Assembly (NCBI GenBank): GCA_001566295.1
Contig: KQ964283.1
Span: 73,312-91,181, forward strand
Origin: Microdochium bolleyi
Lineage: Eukaryota > Ascomycota > Sordariomycetes > Xylariales > Microdochiaceae
Length of the DNA stretch: 17,870 bases
Direction: 5' to 3'
The translations under genes and the position numbers were made by a program. The notes under the pieces were generated by a model, which was not told where the DNA came from, searched no databases, and saw only the letters and a list, made by a program, of their open reading frames with translations. Below, in pieces: positions 1 to 11,254 of this stretch; within the stretch, counting starts at the first letter, position 1; each line of letters opens with the position of its first letter.

Positions 1-562
1 CCGAGCTCCTGCTTGAGCACCCTATCTATGTCGCGTCGGTATTCGGACGAGTTCGCAAAGCCGCTTGTGTTGTGCAGCCACGGGGTTTGTTGGAGAGACG
101 ATGCTATCGGTCGGGGCGGCGGAGTGGATTCGGTGACGGCGTGGTAGACTTGGTCCCAGATAACAGCGTCGTCTAGGTCATCGGCGATGGCTGCTTTTAG
201 GAGAGGTTTGACGCGGACGAGATCGAAGCCGTCGGAGCTGACAGCCGAGTTAAGTTTGAGGAGATCGTTACGAAGGGTCCCATGGCCGGCCTTTGATCGT
301 AGGAAGCGAACCGCGGAGAGGTTTCGTAAAGCGAAGAGCAGGTCGAGAACAAGATTCTGGAGATCTGCACGATGATTAGAGGGGCACACTGGGCTGAAGC
401 TGTGCTGTCGTTCTTACCTTCTTGGCCGAGCCGATCTAGCGAGTCCGGAGTGCAGGGGACACTCGCATCTTCGCAGATCGGACCGAATGAAGCGCGAAAG
501 GCATCAAGGCCTTTGCCAATGGGGTTCTCCTTGATGATCTGCGACCGCGCTTGGTCTGCCAT
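1..562 (-). CDS. FunK1-type fungal protein kinase, N-terminal part (runs off left edge)
   Basis: Two exons on the minus strand: 562-418 and 364-1, separated by a 53-nt intron (417-365) with GTAAG at the donor, CTAAT as branch site and CAG at the acceptor. The spliced reading gives about 169 residues without a stop. The N-terminal part contains ENPIGKGLDAFRASFGPIC and ends near SLDRLGQEG; exon 2 contains DDAVIWDQVYHAVTESTPPP and QQTPWLHNTSGFANSSEYRR, sequence that I recognise as the region preceding the kinase domain in the FunK1 family (Pfam Pkinase_fungal), some members of which are annotated Sgk2-like. The catalytic domain itself lies outside the window, so activity cannot be judged. The start at 562 has a good context (GACCATGG); an in-frame ATG at 625 (AAAATGTCG) would add 21 residues and cannot be excluded. 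FunK1 genes are expanded in many fungi and their substrates are largely unknown. Confidence 0.72.
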
Positions 563-3205
563 GGTCGACGGAATGCGATGGTGAGAGGGACGGGGAAGGC
601 CGAGGGAGGTCGCGCGACGCGACATTTTGGGCGGTGGGGAGTTTGCCGCCCAGCCACCGACACACCCGAATTCTCAGCCCCTGCACCGTTAGTCAGCAGC
701 TTCATGGTACAGAAGTGGGTCCCCGACCAACCAATCAACATGCACTATTCACTAGGGACGTCGAGAAGAGCAACGAGAACTCGAAGAGTGATGACTGCAC
801 ATCCGGGAGTTTGGTATCTGATGTCAACGAGGGAGTGGGTTGTGGTCGAGAAGATAATGGGCGTTCGTGGTTGCGTGGGTGGACGGAGACGCGACGCAGG
901 CAGGCGCGCTGCTATCCAATGGATCCGGCTCGGGCGGATCGGAAAAAGTCCGGCTGGAGATCCTCAACGTCCAGCAGCAATATCGCCGCATAGAATCGCC
1001 CAGACACTGCGAGAATGCGGATAATGTTGATGGAAAACTGCTGCTCAGGGAGCTTTGTGAATGTGGGAGTACGGCCCCGTGAAGGTCCAGGTTCGCAAGC
1101 GTTAATGGCTCCAGGAGTTGGTCATGGCACACTTTTCTACTGCCACTCCCATTTACCAACCACGAACGGAAGGGAGGGCCGCCTCAAGAGTTCCGCGAGG
1201 ACAGCATGCAGGGTGAAGGCGCAGGGACTGGGTCTTCCGGCTGCCTCTGAGAATTCCGGGTACCTCGTCTTTGGGGCGTTCCCTGTACCGCAGACGGCTG
1301 ATGCTTCAGGGGCTTCTCGGTCCAGTCCAAGTCTGTGCCATGTCTGGCTGGCACCTCTGCCTGGGAGGCGACGAACGGAGGTACGAAGTCGATTCAACTA
1401 GTCACGTTGCGCAAGGCACATCGGGCTGATTTCCGTCAACCATGAGCTGCCTCCACTTGGATCGTCGAGCCCAGACAGCCGTTGCTGGAAGGGCTGTGCT
1501 TGTCACCGCTTGTCTGGCTCCCCGGGCCTTTCCCCATCTCGGCAGGCGTGCCAAGGGTTCCACCTGGCGCCCATATGTGGTCTTGTCTATGCAGTTTCAC
1601 AAAGCAGACCCGCGCAGTCTTGCATCGGCAAGGCAGACTCGGCGGAAGCGGATGGAGGGAGTCATGGCAACGGCGAATTACAGGAGCGGAACGATGTGAA
1701 GGTTGACGACAGCCACACTAAGCGGCTAGAAACGTACATGAGGGCTGCCTCCTATTAGGTTACTTGCAAGGCAGATGGGCTGATTGCCACCTCCTGAGGT
1801 TGCGCCAGGGAGACCCCCCAAGGCTTCACTGCCGGTCGTCGTTCCCTAAGGGCGGAGTTCATGCATCTCGGTGCAGTCACGGTCAGTTGCTTCATGTGAT
1901 GGATGTTCAGCCGTGCCTCTACGCTATCCGTTTGGCCGCTTCTCCTCTCCTGCCCTCACACTTACCCCCTTCTTGCACCCCTGACCCTTCGTCCCTCCAC
2001 CCACTCTCGCATTCACCGAAGTCTGGTGCCTTGCTCATGCGTTAGCTAGAATGCCCGAAACGCGTGGTCCCTGTCCTTCAACTGAGGAGCGAACGAGTTC
2101 GCACATCCGCGGTGGCGACCCCTGGGATAGACAGCACTCTGCCTTGCTGTCGCGCCCCACTGTCCATGGAGGATGAATCAGGAGATCGTCTGCCTCGGGA
2201 AGGCAATGCCGATTCGCAAAATCCCCTCGATGAGGAAACTGCTGTGCAGGAATGAGGCACACTCAGCCGACCTGGTGTGGCCAATTATCGGCGTCCGGGC
2301 GCACACCCGCGTCACCTGTTCCTTCGGCGTCACACATCCCAAGGGCCAGGATGCATAGGCCCCGTGAGCAAGTGATATAACCCCTGATGGCAGTGCAGAG
2401 GCGAAAGGGACTTGGTTTCTTTAGCTCTTCATTGCGGAAGGACAAGTGATCGGGAAGCGGTTACATCGGCTGGAACGCATCAGTGAAGCAAGAACAGCCA
2501 AGTCCGAGTGAGGCTCCGTCGCCCCTCTGAGGCAGAACACCTGCTCTGTCCAATTCGCGCCATCACTGTCCGCCAGGTCATGTCCTTTACGAGTAGACCG
2601 GTGCTCCTATCACCCCCTGCCACTTTCGCCTCTGCCGAGGTGTACATATGCTTGCGATACCACTCGTGACTTGGGAGTTTGTGATGGTAGTTGGGATCAT
2701 GCAAATCGAACGCTGGGGGGTATTCTCGATGGAGACAAGATATCGTAGGACGTTGGCTTTGGCAATTGATGCGGCAGAGGTTCCTCCCGAAACTGGGCAC
2801 ATCTTTTGATCGGGCAACTCTAAATAAGTGTCTACGTCAATAACCGCCATACTCAGGCCAACGATAGGAGCAGAGAACACCTGGATTCGTCTCAGATAAT
2901 GAACTGTTAGTCGCCCTATTGGTCGACACCCCGCAGCCGAGCCCCTTGGTGCCCGGGAGCCAGGTCCCGTGCTCAGTCGGCAGCTTCACCCACCTGTGAG
3001 TCAAGGCGCGTGCATCCCCTGACCCTGCGCACCATGGTGTCCCGCTCCCTCCTTAATCAGGTGGAGCACACAGCGGTCGACCGCACCGGCACCCAGTGGG
3101 CGGCCGGCAGGCAGTTTCTACAAAAGAGCTCCGACCTGGCGCCTGGTCCGCCTTGGACCTGCCCCACTGGCCACTTGACTTTGTTTCCGACCCTTCGTTC
3201 TCACA
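563..3205. other. Long intergenic stretch without a supported gene
   Basis: About 2.6 kb. Open frames here are short, overlap on both strands and show no family motif or convincing splice structure. A pyrimidine-rich run lies near 1935-2010. The minus-strand frame 2880-2587 contains the string SGGTSAAS, which resembles a subtilase or sedolisin active-site serine loop, but nothing else around it fits such an enzyme. I see no RNA gene or recognisable mobile element. Confidence 0.5.
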
Positions 3206-3225
3206 TTGCCCTCCCCACGCTCCAC

Positions 3226-3234
3226 CACACACGT

Positions 3235-3265
<31 letters not shown>

Positions 3266-3276
3266 CATACATACAC
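3226..3276. repeat. CA-rich microsatellite
   Basis: A tract of CA dinucleotides with a few interruptions (GT and AAC), ending in three ACAT units. It ends a few bases before the TPR gene fragment at 3281, and any frame running from it into the fragment codes a meaningless His/Thr-rich leader. The tract therefore marks the left breakpoint of the duplicated block. Confidence 0.9.
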
Positions 3277-3280
3277 GCAA

Positions 3281-3796
3281 GACACAGTCAACAACCTCGG
3301 GATCCTTTACAGAAATCAGGGCAAGCTGGACGAGGCCGAGAAGATGTACTTACGAGCGCTCCGTGGATACGAGAAGGCGCTCGGACCGGATCACACATCA
3401 ACACTCGACACAGTCAACAACCTTGGGAACCTTTACTCGCATCAGGGCAAGCTGGATGAGGCCGAGAAGATGTACTTGCGAGCGCTCCATGGATACGAGA
3501 GAGCTGTGGGACTTGATAATGTCACGACATACCGACCAGCGATTAACACCCTTTCGAACCTAGGATCTTTACGCTCAGAACAGAACCGTGTGAGTGAAGC
3601 GCGGCAATATTATCAACGTGCTCACGATGGTCTTGAGCAGCTCCTCGGGCCTTCGCACCCGGCTGTCCAATCAGCGCGACAAACTCTCGAGCTTACACAT
3701 GTCGCCCGTAAAGCTGGGACGTCTTCGAGTGATGATCAACATTTGGCAGATCCAACACAACCCAGGTGTCGAAGACGAGGCGACGAGACAAGCTGA
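3281..3796 (+). pseudogene. 5'-truncated TPR fragment of an NLR gene (copy A)
   Basis: The fragment codes two 42-residue kinesin-light-chain-type TPR units (126-nt period, starting at 3281 and 3407), each carrying GKLDEAEKMYLRAL, followed by a third, more diverged unit (NTLSNLGSLRSEQNRVSEARQYYQRA) and a tail with LLGPSHPAVQSARQTLEL. This matches the C-terminal end of the NLR gene at 12470-14677 in order and sequence. Nothing upstream resembles NB-ARC or HET; the coding similarity begins abruptly at the CA tract. Near 3765 one base is missing relative to the other copy, so the frame shifts and stops at 3796 instead of at the equivalent of the NLR stop (3823-3825). I therefore call it a truncated pseudogene. 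It could still be transcribed, because an ATG at 3206 is in frame through the microsatellite, but such a protein is unlikely to be meaningful. Confidence 0.8.
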
Positions 3797-4187
3797 AGCA
3801 GGTCCTAGGTCTCCATATGAAGTAGAAAAGTCAGCAGGATGTCATACAATGTACCGTATTTGCTCATGATTTCAGTTCAATGTCACGAACAAAGCCGTTG
3901 ATGGAATTGCTGCTCTCTTGTCGTTTGTGGCCGACAATATAGGCGCGCAGTCGTCCATAGCGGGTCACAGTTTTGGGCTCGAGCGGGGCTTACTTGATTG
4001 ATGAGGAGCTGGGACTGAAGCCGCTCCTGCAAAAGGAACCCACCATGAGTAAACTTCAATTCTGACAGGTGCTTTGTTGTGGGGCTTTCTGCACGGTATT
4101 TGTCTCAGTGTGCCATAACTAGGTCCGTGCGGAAACAGTAATTCAGTTCGAAAAGCGGACACATTCAGTGGTCACTACAGTACTGTA
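3281..4187 (+). repeat. Segmental duplication, copy A (TPR end plus 3' flank)
   Basis: This block aligns by eye to 14132-15029 with an offset of about 10.85 kb at the stop codon. Similarity covers the TPR coding end and continues about 360 bp past the NLR stop through non-coding DNA. Shared landmarks are GTAGAAAAGTCAGCAGGATG, GGAATTGCTGCT, CCCACCATGAGT and TTCGAAAAGCGGACACATTCA. Copy A carries several small insertions relative to copy B in the non-coding part. Similarity fades after GTACTGTA. Confidence 0.85.
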
Positions 4188-5546
4188 CATACTGTATGTA
4201 ATAAGTGAGGATTTGGGAGAATCCGATGTGCAGCCTGAAATGGCTGTCGTAACTGCCCCACCTACCTGTAGTCAGCATTGTTTGTGGCTCCACTCACATG
4301 GCATCGCCAAGACAAGGCGGACCGTGCGCAGAGAGATTTGCGTCCGGCGAAAGTGGACACCGATTTCGAATTCGACTGTACCTTCGTCTAGGTAATGATT
4401 TCATAGAGCTGCTTGTGCGGGGAAAGGCAGCTCGAGCTAATGCTGCCTCTCGGAAATGGAGTTCTCAGCCTCAAGCCTTACGTAAATTGGAAGTTGGGAG
4501 GACGATGTTAGGGGATGCTTCCTTATGTACCTTCCAGATACTCCGTACAGACGGTACAGTCGTATCCCAACACACCTCTTCATCTTTTCGCTGGGCACGC
4601 CCCAGCCTTGCGATGGGCAGAGGAGGGGGCTTATATCATCATCCTCCTCGTCCTCGTCCTCATCATCATTGTTACCATGCTGCGTGTCCTGCCCCCGTTG
4701 AATCCTGCGTAGGAGGGTACGTAGCCATGACCGTGTCCCAACGACACTAGGCCGAAATGGCCGCCTCCAAGCAGCGACAGGTCCCGTCGGGGCACGCGCC
4801 GCCCGGAACATGCCGTCGGGGGAGAAAAACAGGGAATCGAGTCGGAAGAAAACCCAGAAAGATTCAAGGCTCTGACGGACGAAGAGTCATGGTGTGCGCA
4901 CGACGGAAGCCCGTTTGTCGTCATGCATTGTCATACGGGGTGGAAAAGAGAAGCGGGAGGCGACTGATGAGCTTGAACGTCCTGACGGTCAGGGCGCATC
5001 ATTGCATTTCACGGTATGCAAGCTGCGAGCCTGTCCCCTCGGACGGGGACACTCTTCGGTGCAAGTGTGGACGGGATGGAAGCCCCCCTCCCCCGCTTGG
5101 GAGTACTTACAGTATGGCATGTTCCCTATTGCGACACCGGGGCAAGAGAGACGCAAAGAAACCAAGTAGATAAAGCCCAACTTGGCGCAGACAGGTGCGG
5201 GCCGATGAGCCTGGGCCGGGCCAACATCTTGGATGGTGGCGGCTTATCTCTTCTGGACAGAAGCCGCAGGCGGGATGCCAGACCAGATGTGCGTTTTCTG
5301 TCTGCGACCCTCAGGGGTTGTCGACAGGCCCAGCACCGAGGGCCTGAATGCTGCTGCCTGAGGTCGTCGTCGTTCGCAGGAACACTTGCCAGTCTTGGAC
5401 CTGTTCCTGGTTCTGAATGCTCTGTCTGACCTGGCCCTCCTCCTTCCTCTGCAGCGAGCCAGCCGTCAGTCGACGTCTCGTCTTGTCCTTTGTAGTCTGT
5501 ACTTCTTGGCATATTCTACTTGCCTCTGTCCCTCCTTGTCACAGCC
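4188..5546. other. Intergenic region upstream of the glycosyltransferase
   Basis: No supported gene in about 1.36 kb. It includes a trinucleotide-like tract of ATC, CTC and GTC units at 4635-4670, which gives spurious acidic runs on the minus strand. The stretch 5400-5546 is C/T-rich, as is common just upstream of fungal start codons, and probably includes the leader of the GT25 gene. Confidence 0.5.
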
Positions 5547-6900
5547 ATGCTCTCCCTCCGCGGCGCCCCGAGTCGGTCCATCTACGGCGCCGGCGTCGTC
5601 TCTCTCTTTGGTCTCATCTCGCTGCTCGCCTACATCTTCTGGGTGCCCAAGCCGCCGCCCCGCGCCCCGACTCGGCCTGATGTCATCCCTCACGACGTCC
5701 CAAGTCGGCCTTTGGCCGATGCCCATCACGATCCCGTCCCCGCCGCTTCGCAGCCTCATGGCAACACCTCGGACGAAGGGGTTGCCTCCGCGCCGGGAAC
5801 CGGGCACGAGCTGACCCAGCAGTCGTCCGGCAAGATCATCGACCACATCTACAACGGCACCCTCGGGTTCGGCGACATCCTCACTGTCAGCCTCAAGTCC
5901 CGCACCGACCGCCGCGACAGCATGCACCTCCAGTCCTCCCTCAGCGGCTTCCACATCAACTTTGTCGACGGCGTCAACGGCGAACGACGTCCCCGACAAG
6001 GCCATCCCCACGACGTTCAAGCATGGGCGCATGCGTGGGTCCTCCATCGGCTCCTGGCGCGGCCACATGAACGCCATCCAGCAGATCGTCGACCGCGGCC
6101 TCGAGTCCGCTCTGATCACGGAGGACGACCTAGACTGGGACATCCGCATCCACGACCAGCTCTACGACTTCGCGCTCTCTGCGCGCGCCCTTATCCAGCC
6201 CCTCGCAGGAACCACAAACTCGTACCTCGACCCGACCTTCCCGCGCCCGGCCAAGAACTCCCCCGAGAAGGTCCCCGACTTCGACTTCAAGACGCTCCCC
6301 GACACCGAGGAGCCCAAGATCTCCCCCTACGGCGACGACTGGGACGTCCTTTGGCTCGGCCACTGCGGCATGCACTTCCCCTTCAAGGACGACGTCCACC
6401 AGCCCAAGGGCCGCGTCATCCACAAGCAGGACGAGACGGTCGCCATGAAGAAGCACCTGCGCAACATCCCGCAGCCGTTCACCCTGGTCGACGAGTACCC
6501 GCAGCACACCCGTGCCGTGCACCATGCCGAGGAAGGGGTCTGCACACTGGCCTACGCCGTCTCCCTGAAGGGCGCGCAGAAGCTCATCTACGAGCTGGGA
6601 CTCAAGGACGTCACAGACCAGTACGACATCCTGCTACGCTTCTTCTGCAACGGGTTCCGCGGCAGGAAGCCGCACCGCTGCCTGACCGTGCAGCCGAGCC
6701 TGTTCCACCATTTCCACGCCAAGGGGCCCAAGTCGGCCAGCAGCGACATCGACAGCTGGGGCGAGGACGACTTCAACACCGAGGAGTCGTCCGACATGGT
6801 GCGCTGGAGCGTGAGGCTGAACGCCGAGACGCTCATGGAGGGCGGCACGGTGTATAATGATCAGTACCCGGACACGCTAATCTCCGTGGGCGGGCCATGA
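5547..6900 (+). CDS. Glycosyltransferase family 25 (LPS-type) type II membrane protein, frame broken once
   Basis: Expected to transfer a sugar in the Golgi or secretory pathway; the acceptor is unknown. ATG 5547 sits in the context ACAGCCATG. Residues 12-33 form one hydrophobic helix after a short basic N-terminus, giving a type II anchor, then a Pro-rich stem. The catalytic domain starts near ILTVSLKSRTDRRDSM and FVDGVNG, typical of the GT25 N-terminus, and continues with GSIGSWRGHMNAI-like sequence (GSSIGSWRGHMNAI here) and ALITEDDLDWD (E192-D194), the family's acidic motif. The C-terminal part includes TLAYAVSLKGAQKL. The frame changes between 5981 and 5983: VDGVNG is in one frame and NDVPDKAIP in the next, so one extra base (about 5979-5982) separates two otherwise intact halves. 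Correct reading would give about 450 residues. A 37-nt GT...AG stretch (5964-6000) would also restore frame but removes the conserved VDG and is shorter than any other intron here. Confidence 0.75.
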
Positions 6901-7748
6901 CGGGGGTTCTACTCGGTAATACTGTATGTGTTGTTGTTGGGTGGAGTTTGGGTATTTGCAGCGGTCTCCTTGTCATTTTTGTATATCTCTTCACAATGTG
7001 AAAATATGTAAAACTTGCGATCCGGCAATCTTTGCCGTTGAACCTTCTAACCGAGACATTGACTTTTATGATGTTCACATGATGTAATATCCGCTCCACG
7101 TTCATCCAAGGACCGCCCATGTGCTGGACCCGCCAGCTTTAGACCCGAGACAAGATCACAACCCGTCTCCCTTTCCACTAAACAAGTGCAGTACTTGGTC
7201 GCTTCCTATCTACGAGGGTTGGCCGTGTCTCTATGAATCAAGAACGGAGCCAATCACAGGCCACCTAGACTGGAAGCAAGAATCGAGGCTACAATCGCCA
7301 ACTCGTCATCGAAATAGCTGCCAACTCGTCGTCGAAGCAGTCTTGGAAATTATGTCAAGCAGTCATCGAAGCAGTTATTGCCAAAGTGTGACGATGATAA
7401 TTGCAAGAAGGTGGCAGTACCTGATTGGCTCTCTGGTATAGGTACGGCCAACGCAGTACTGCACCTAAACAAACCTTCTGCCTGACGAGCATGCGATTGG
7501 TTACCAGCTCGGCCGGATAGCTTAGTAACCCGGTACTCCTTGTGCAGAAACAGGCTCCCTCTTTTTAAACATCTGTGTCGTGAAGTGTTTACATGATTCG
7601 TAAGAGTCGTAAATCGGCAGCGAATGAGAGAGAGAGATGCGCGTGAAAGAGAGCAGGAGAGAAGGATGCAGCCTCAGAAGGGCATGACGACGATTAGAGA
7701 GTGCCCGAGACCGACATAACAAAAGGTCCTCTTGAACTTGCTGATGGT
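6901..7748. other. Convergent intergenic region
   Basis: Lies between the 3' ends of the GT25 gene (+) and the DUF3824-like gene (-), so it should hold both 3' untranslated regions. It contains imperfect short repeats around CAACTCGTC(A/G)TCGAA and AGCAGT(C/T)ATCGAAGCAGT at about 7295-7380, and a GA-rich run at 7625-7665. No gene is supported. Confidence 0.5.
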
Positions 7749-9576
7749 CTACCGCCTGTCGTGACCGACTGGCGGCGCAGGAATAGAGGCTGAGTAGGGA
7801 TTTCCGTCGGTGTAACGCGGCCCATTCTCGTACCGGTCGGCGCGCGGAGGAGCTGATGAAGACCAGTCGTCAGCCCTCGATCTCGGTTCACGATTTTGGT
7901 TCGCTTCCCGGAGCCGCTCCATGCGTCTCTCGTGGCGACGTTGCTTCTCTGACTGCCATTCTCTGACCTCGTGGGTCTTCTCTCTAGCTTCTTTCATCTC
8001 TCCCAAGACACCCTTGATGCTCATGGGAGCAATTCCAACAGAGGCCGTGTCTTGGAGGATGGCCTTGGTCTTGAGCTTCTTGGCTTCCGTTGGATTCAGG
8101 TGCCCATTCCTGACGGCTTTGTGTCTTGCATTGCGGGCATGGATGGAGCCGTAGACTTCATTGGCTGCGTGGATGGTGGCAACTGTCGCCAAGCCTGCTT
8201 TAAGGATCTGCTTACCTTTCATTTTCTTAGCTTGTCTCTCGTCGTCCTCCGAGTTTCCTAAATCACTGCTTGATACAGAACCAGATCGGCCACCCTTTCG
8301 GCTGCGAGAGCGGCTGCGGCGACGGTCGTCGTAGTAGTCGTCGCCTCTCCCGCCTCTTATGTAGCCACCACGGGCAGAATGATTGTCGTCATACCGATCA
8401 TCATATCCTCTGCTCCTGCGGGAAGAGGACCGGCCGTCATCATGCCGGTCCTCGGGACCGCCGCCGAGACCAATTTTGGCCAAGCTTCTTCGAGCACCAT
8501 CAACAATGCTCCGGCTCCGGCTGCGACGGCGTGGCGATGGAGATCGACTGCCATAGGAGTCATAGCTACGGCGCCGCGACCGCGAGCGAGACCGATCCTT
8601 GTTGTCCAGGATTTTCTTGGCACCTAGCGCTCCAAGACCAGCAGTGGCAAGGGCAGCAAGGCCGGTCTTGCCCGAATCTCCAGCGGACCGAGAACGAGAC
8701 CTGCTCCTGCCAGTGCGCCTGTCCTCTTCGATGTCCTTGCGAGAGCCGTTGAGCATGCGGTTGCCAACAAGGCCGCCAATGACAGCCTCCAACATGTGGC
8801 GCTTGCTGTGGCGCTTGCTGGGGTCATGGGCGGCATCAATAGTAGCAGCACCCGCGGCCGCGGTGAGGACGCGCTTCATCTTTTCGCCCTTCCAACCGCC
8901 AGGTTCCTTGGAGACGCGGAAAGCCTCGGCAGCGCCAGCCACCAAGGAGGCTTTGGCAGCTTTCTGCATTCGATTGGCGGGAGTGTCTTCAGAGCGAGAT
9001 CGACGAGAGCTCCTCGACTCGAACCTTCCGCGGCGGCTTCTCCTTTCAGAACGTCGGTCATCAGAAGCTCCGCCCGTCAGGGCTTTGATGGCACCTCCAA
9101 GTCCGGCAGCAGAAAGAGCATTCTCCAGGAAGGACTTGTTGCCCTTGCGGCCTCTGGGGTCCTCGTCGTCGTCAGAGTAATACTCGGAAACACGGCCATC
9201 GCGGCCCTTGTGCACAATATAGGTGGACTTCTTGTCCTCCTTGTCGTTGTGCTTGTTGTAGTACTCGGCGCCGGAGTAGCCAGCAAAAGGCACCTCCCGC
9301 CGCAAGAGCAGCCGAGGCGAGCGGGTTGCGCTCGATCCTGCCTGAGCCTTCGTCTTTGGCCTCCTTGCGATCCCATGCCTCCTTAGCACCGGCGGCAATG
9401 ACACCTCCAACCACAGCAGCCAGGATCTTCAGCTGCTTGGTCAGGACGCGCTTGCGAGTGCGCTCTTCCTCTTCGTAGTAGACGCTGCCTGGGAGTCCTG
9501 CTAACTCATCTAGGTGCCTTACATAATCGTACGTCCTGCCGTCGGTCCTTGGCCTGCCCTTATCCCTGGCCCAACC
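7749..9576 (-). CDS. DUF3824-like Arg/Ser-rich, Gly/Ala-rich protein, frame broken once
   Basis: Molecular role unknown. The long frame (9410 down to the stop at 7749) codes alternating basic RS-rich stretches (RSRSRSRSAG, RSRSRSRRRS, PRRRSRSRS, RRRSRSRSRKGG) and short Gly/Ala hydrophobic segments (AALSAAGLGGAIKAL-like, LVAGAAEAF, LEAVIGGLVGNRML, GLAALATAGLGALGAKKI, GLATVATIHAANEVYGS). The C-terminus is charged and probably helical (SIKGVLGEMKEAREK...EKQRRHERRMERLREA). This layout fits the fungal DUF3824-type proteins. Upstream, another frame codes YYEEEERTRKRVLTKQLKIL and GGVIAAGAKEAWDRK, ending ERNPLASAALAAGGA; it joins the long frame if one base of the A run at 9285-9288 is removed (giving AALAAGGAFAGYSGAEYY). 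No ATG is visible in the N-terminal frame after the stop at 9579-9577; the true start probably lies in an upstream exon, perhaps using the ATG near 9643 (MVVRAAGST). Confidence 0.6.
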
Positions 9577-11254
9577 TTACGACCTTATTTGTGCTGCCTG
9601 CAGCCCGAACAACCATCCTGTTGGCTTGGTCGTCACAGTCTGATTGGGCGTAGTATTTGTACGATCGTACCAAAGGGCCAACGGCCGGGCATCCGGCTCT
9701 GTGCAGGCCGGGCGCGCTGGGCATTCCATGGCGCGGCCCACCAGTGCCTCATTTCGAGAGCTCGGCACCAATTGGCTCACCCATACGATTCAACGCCAGC
9801 ATCTGCCCGGACGACAAGACTCTTCTCCCAGCCTCTGCTCTGGCCTCTGAAGCGCGCTTCCTTCGGGCTCTGGCGAGTGTTTCAGACAAGACCGGCCAGA
9901 TGCTGGGGCGCTCTGTCGTATGGAAAGACCCCCCCTGCATTACCCCCCGGGCTCAACCCTGGGCCGCATGCGCGGCACAGACGTCATTGGCCCATCACGG
10001 ACCGACCTCGCGGCGTGTGCACAATCACACGCAGTACATACCTCGCATACCTACGCAGCCCGCAGTACACAAAGCCGGTGTCGTGAGACACAGCCCTCCC
10101 TGGCTGTCTTGTGAGCACGAAACAGTCGGAAAAGCCAGTTGTGAGCCGTCCAAAGTCTAAAAGCTGCTTGTGCAGCCTTGACAGGCCAGTGGGTTTGGCT
10201 TTGCAGCAGTGCCCGCGCGGCTGGGCAACCCCAACGGTTCGGCGCTGGGCTTGTCGAGGTTAGTGCCATCGTACGGAGCAGAAGACACTGTTCAAAGCGT
10301 CGACTAGCTGGCGCCACATTCTTTTTCTGTCCGAGGCCGCGCGTGGTCAACCATCGGCGACGCGACTCTCCCGAGGCTGAGCCACGCGGATTGGAATGTC
10401 AATGGGATGGCTTGCTCTCGCCACGGCTAGATCGTGACACGTTCTTGTTTCGCGAGAATCCTCTTATCAACCTGCCTGCTCCGTGCCGACCGAGCAAGGA
10501 CCGGGCAAGGGCCGGGCAGGTCCCACCCTCCCGTCGATCGCCGCCCCCAGATACCGAGCCTAGCACCCATCTCCCAGCTTGCTGCCTGCACGTCTGCGCG
10601 TCCAAGAATCATATTAGACAGCCCATCAGGAGGGCATTATTACGCGAGACGCGTCAGCACCTCCCCCTGCGCATGGTTTCATACGGCGATCACCATCGTC
10701 CGTTCTAGCGATCAATCATGATCCTCGTCAGTTTAACAACAAGTCTGCTGGTCGAGTTCGAGTGGCGGTATTGGACGCGGCACTTCCAAAACCCAGGTTT
10801 GTTGGTCACAGATGCTCGAGAAGAACACACCCAGCCGGGTCGTCGGCACAGAGCCATCTCCATCCCGCCCTGCCAAGCAATGCGGCTACCGACCTGCGTA
10901 CTCCGCAAGGAGGAGCACCTGGGCACTCAACTCGAAACACCCGATCCGCGACCCAGTATGGCGTCACATCTCCCTCTGACGGCGCCGTCGTGGCAGATTC
11001 AATCCTCCGACTTGGCACTTACCTAAACACTCCGTACGGCATGGTCAATCTTCGAGGTTACGCAGATGCTTCGTCGAGGGAACTGGTTCCCCGTGCTTGT
11101 TCCTGGAGAGAGCGCGAGGCGTTCTGCTCGTGCACGCAAGCAACAGCAACCCAAGGGCTGCATGTATGCTGGACTCCTGCTGACCATTGGCAGGCGGCAA
11201 AGACGGCACTCCCGAGCCAAGTGTTGGCTGGTGGTGCATGACTTGACACCCAGA
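9577..11254. other. Divergent intergenic region
   Basis: About 1.7 kb between the 5' ends of the DUF3824-like gene (-) and the PSD gene (+); it should hold both promoters and possibly a first exon of the DUF3824-like gene. A perfect 12-bp palindrome, GTACGATCGTAC, is at 9659-9670. Open frames here overlap on both strands and show no family features. Confidence 0.5.
9659..9670. promoter_or_regulatory. 12-bp perfect palindrome
   Basis: GTACGATCGTAC reads the same on both strands. It sits upstream of the DUF3824-like gene and could be a binding site for a dimeric regulator, but nothing beyond symmetry and position supports this. Confidence 0.2.

Noticed and set aside
2587..2880. Minus-strand frame with SGGTSAAS, resembling a serine-peptidase active site
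   Set aside because: The expected Pro after the serine motif and all other catalytic blocks are missing; an overlapping frame on the same strand looks equally plausible, so it is probably chance.
3010..3459. Open frames rich in His/Thr across the CA tract
   Set aside because: Translation of a microsatellite; the only real coding signal begins at 3281.
4437..4811. Acidic minus-strand frame with an Asp/Glu run
   Set aside because: The run comes from the trinucleotide tract at 4635-4670; no protein family features on either side.
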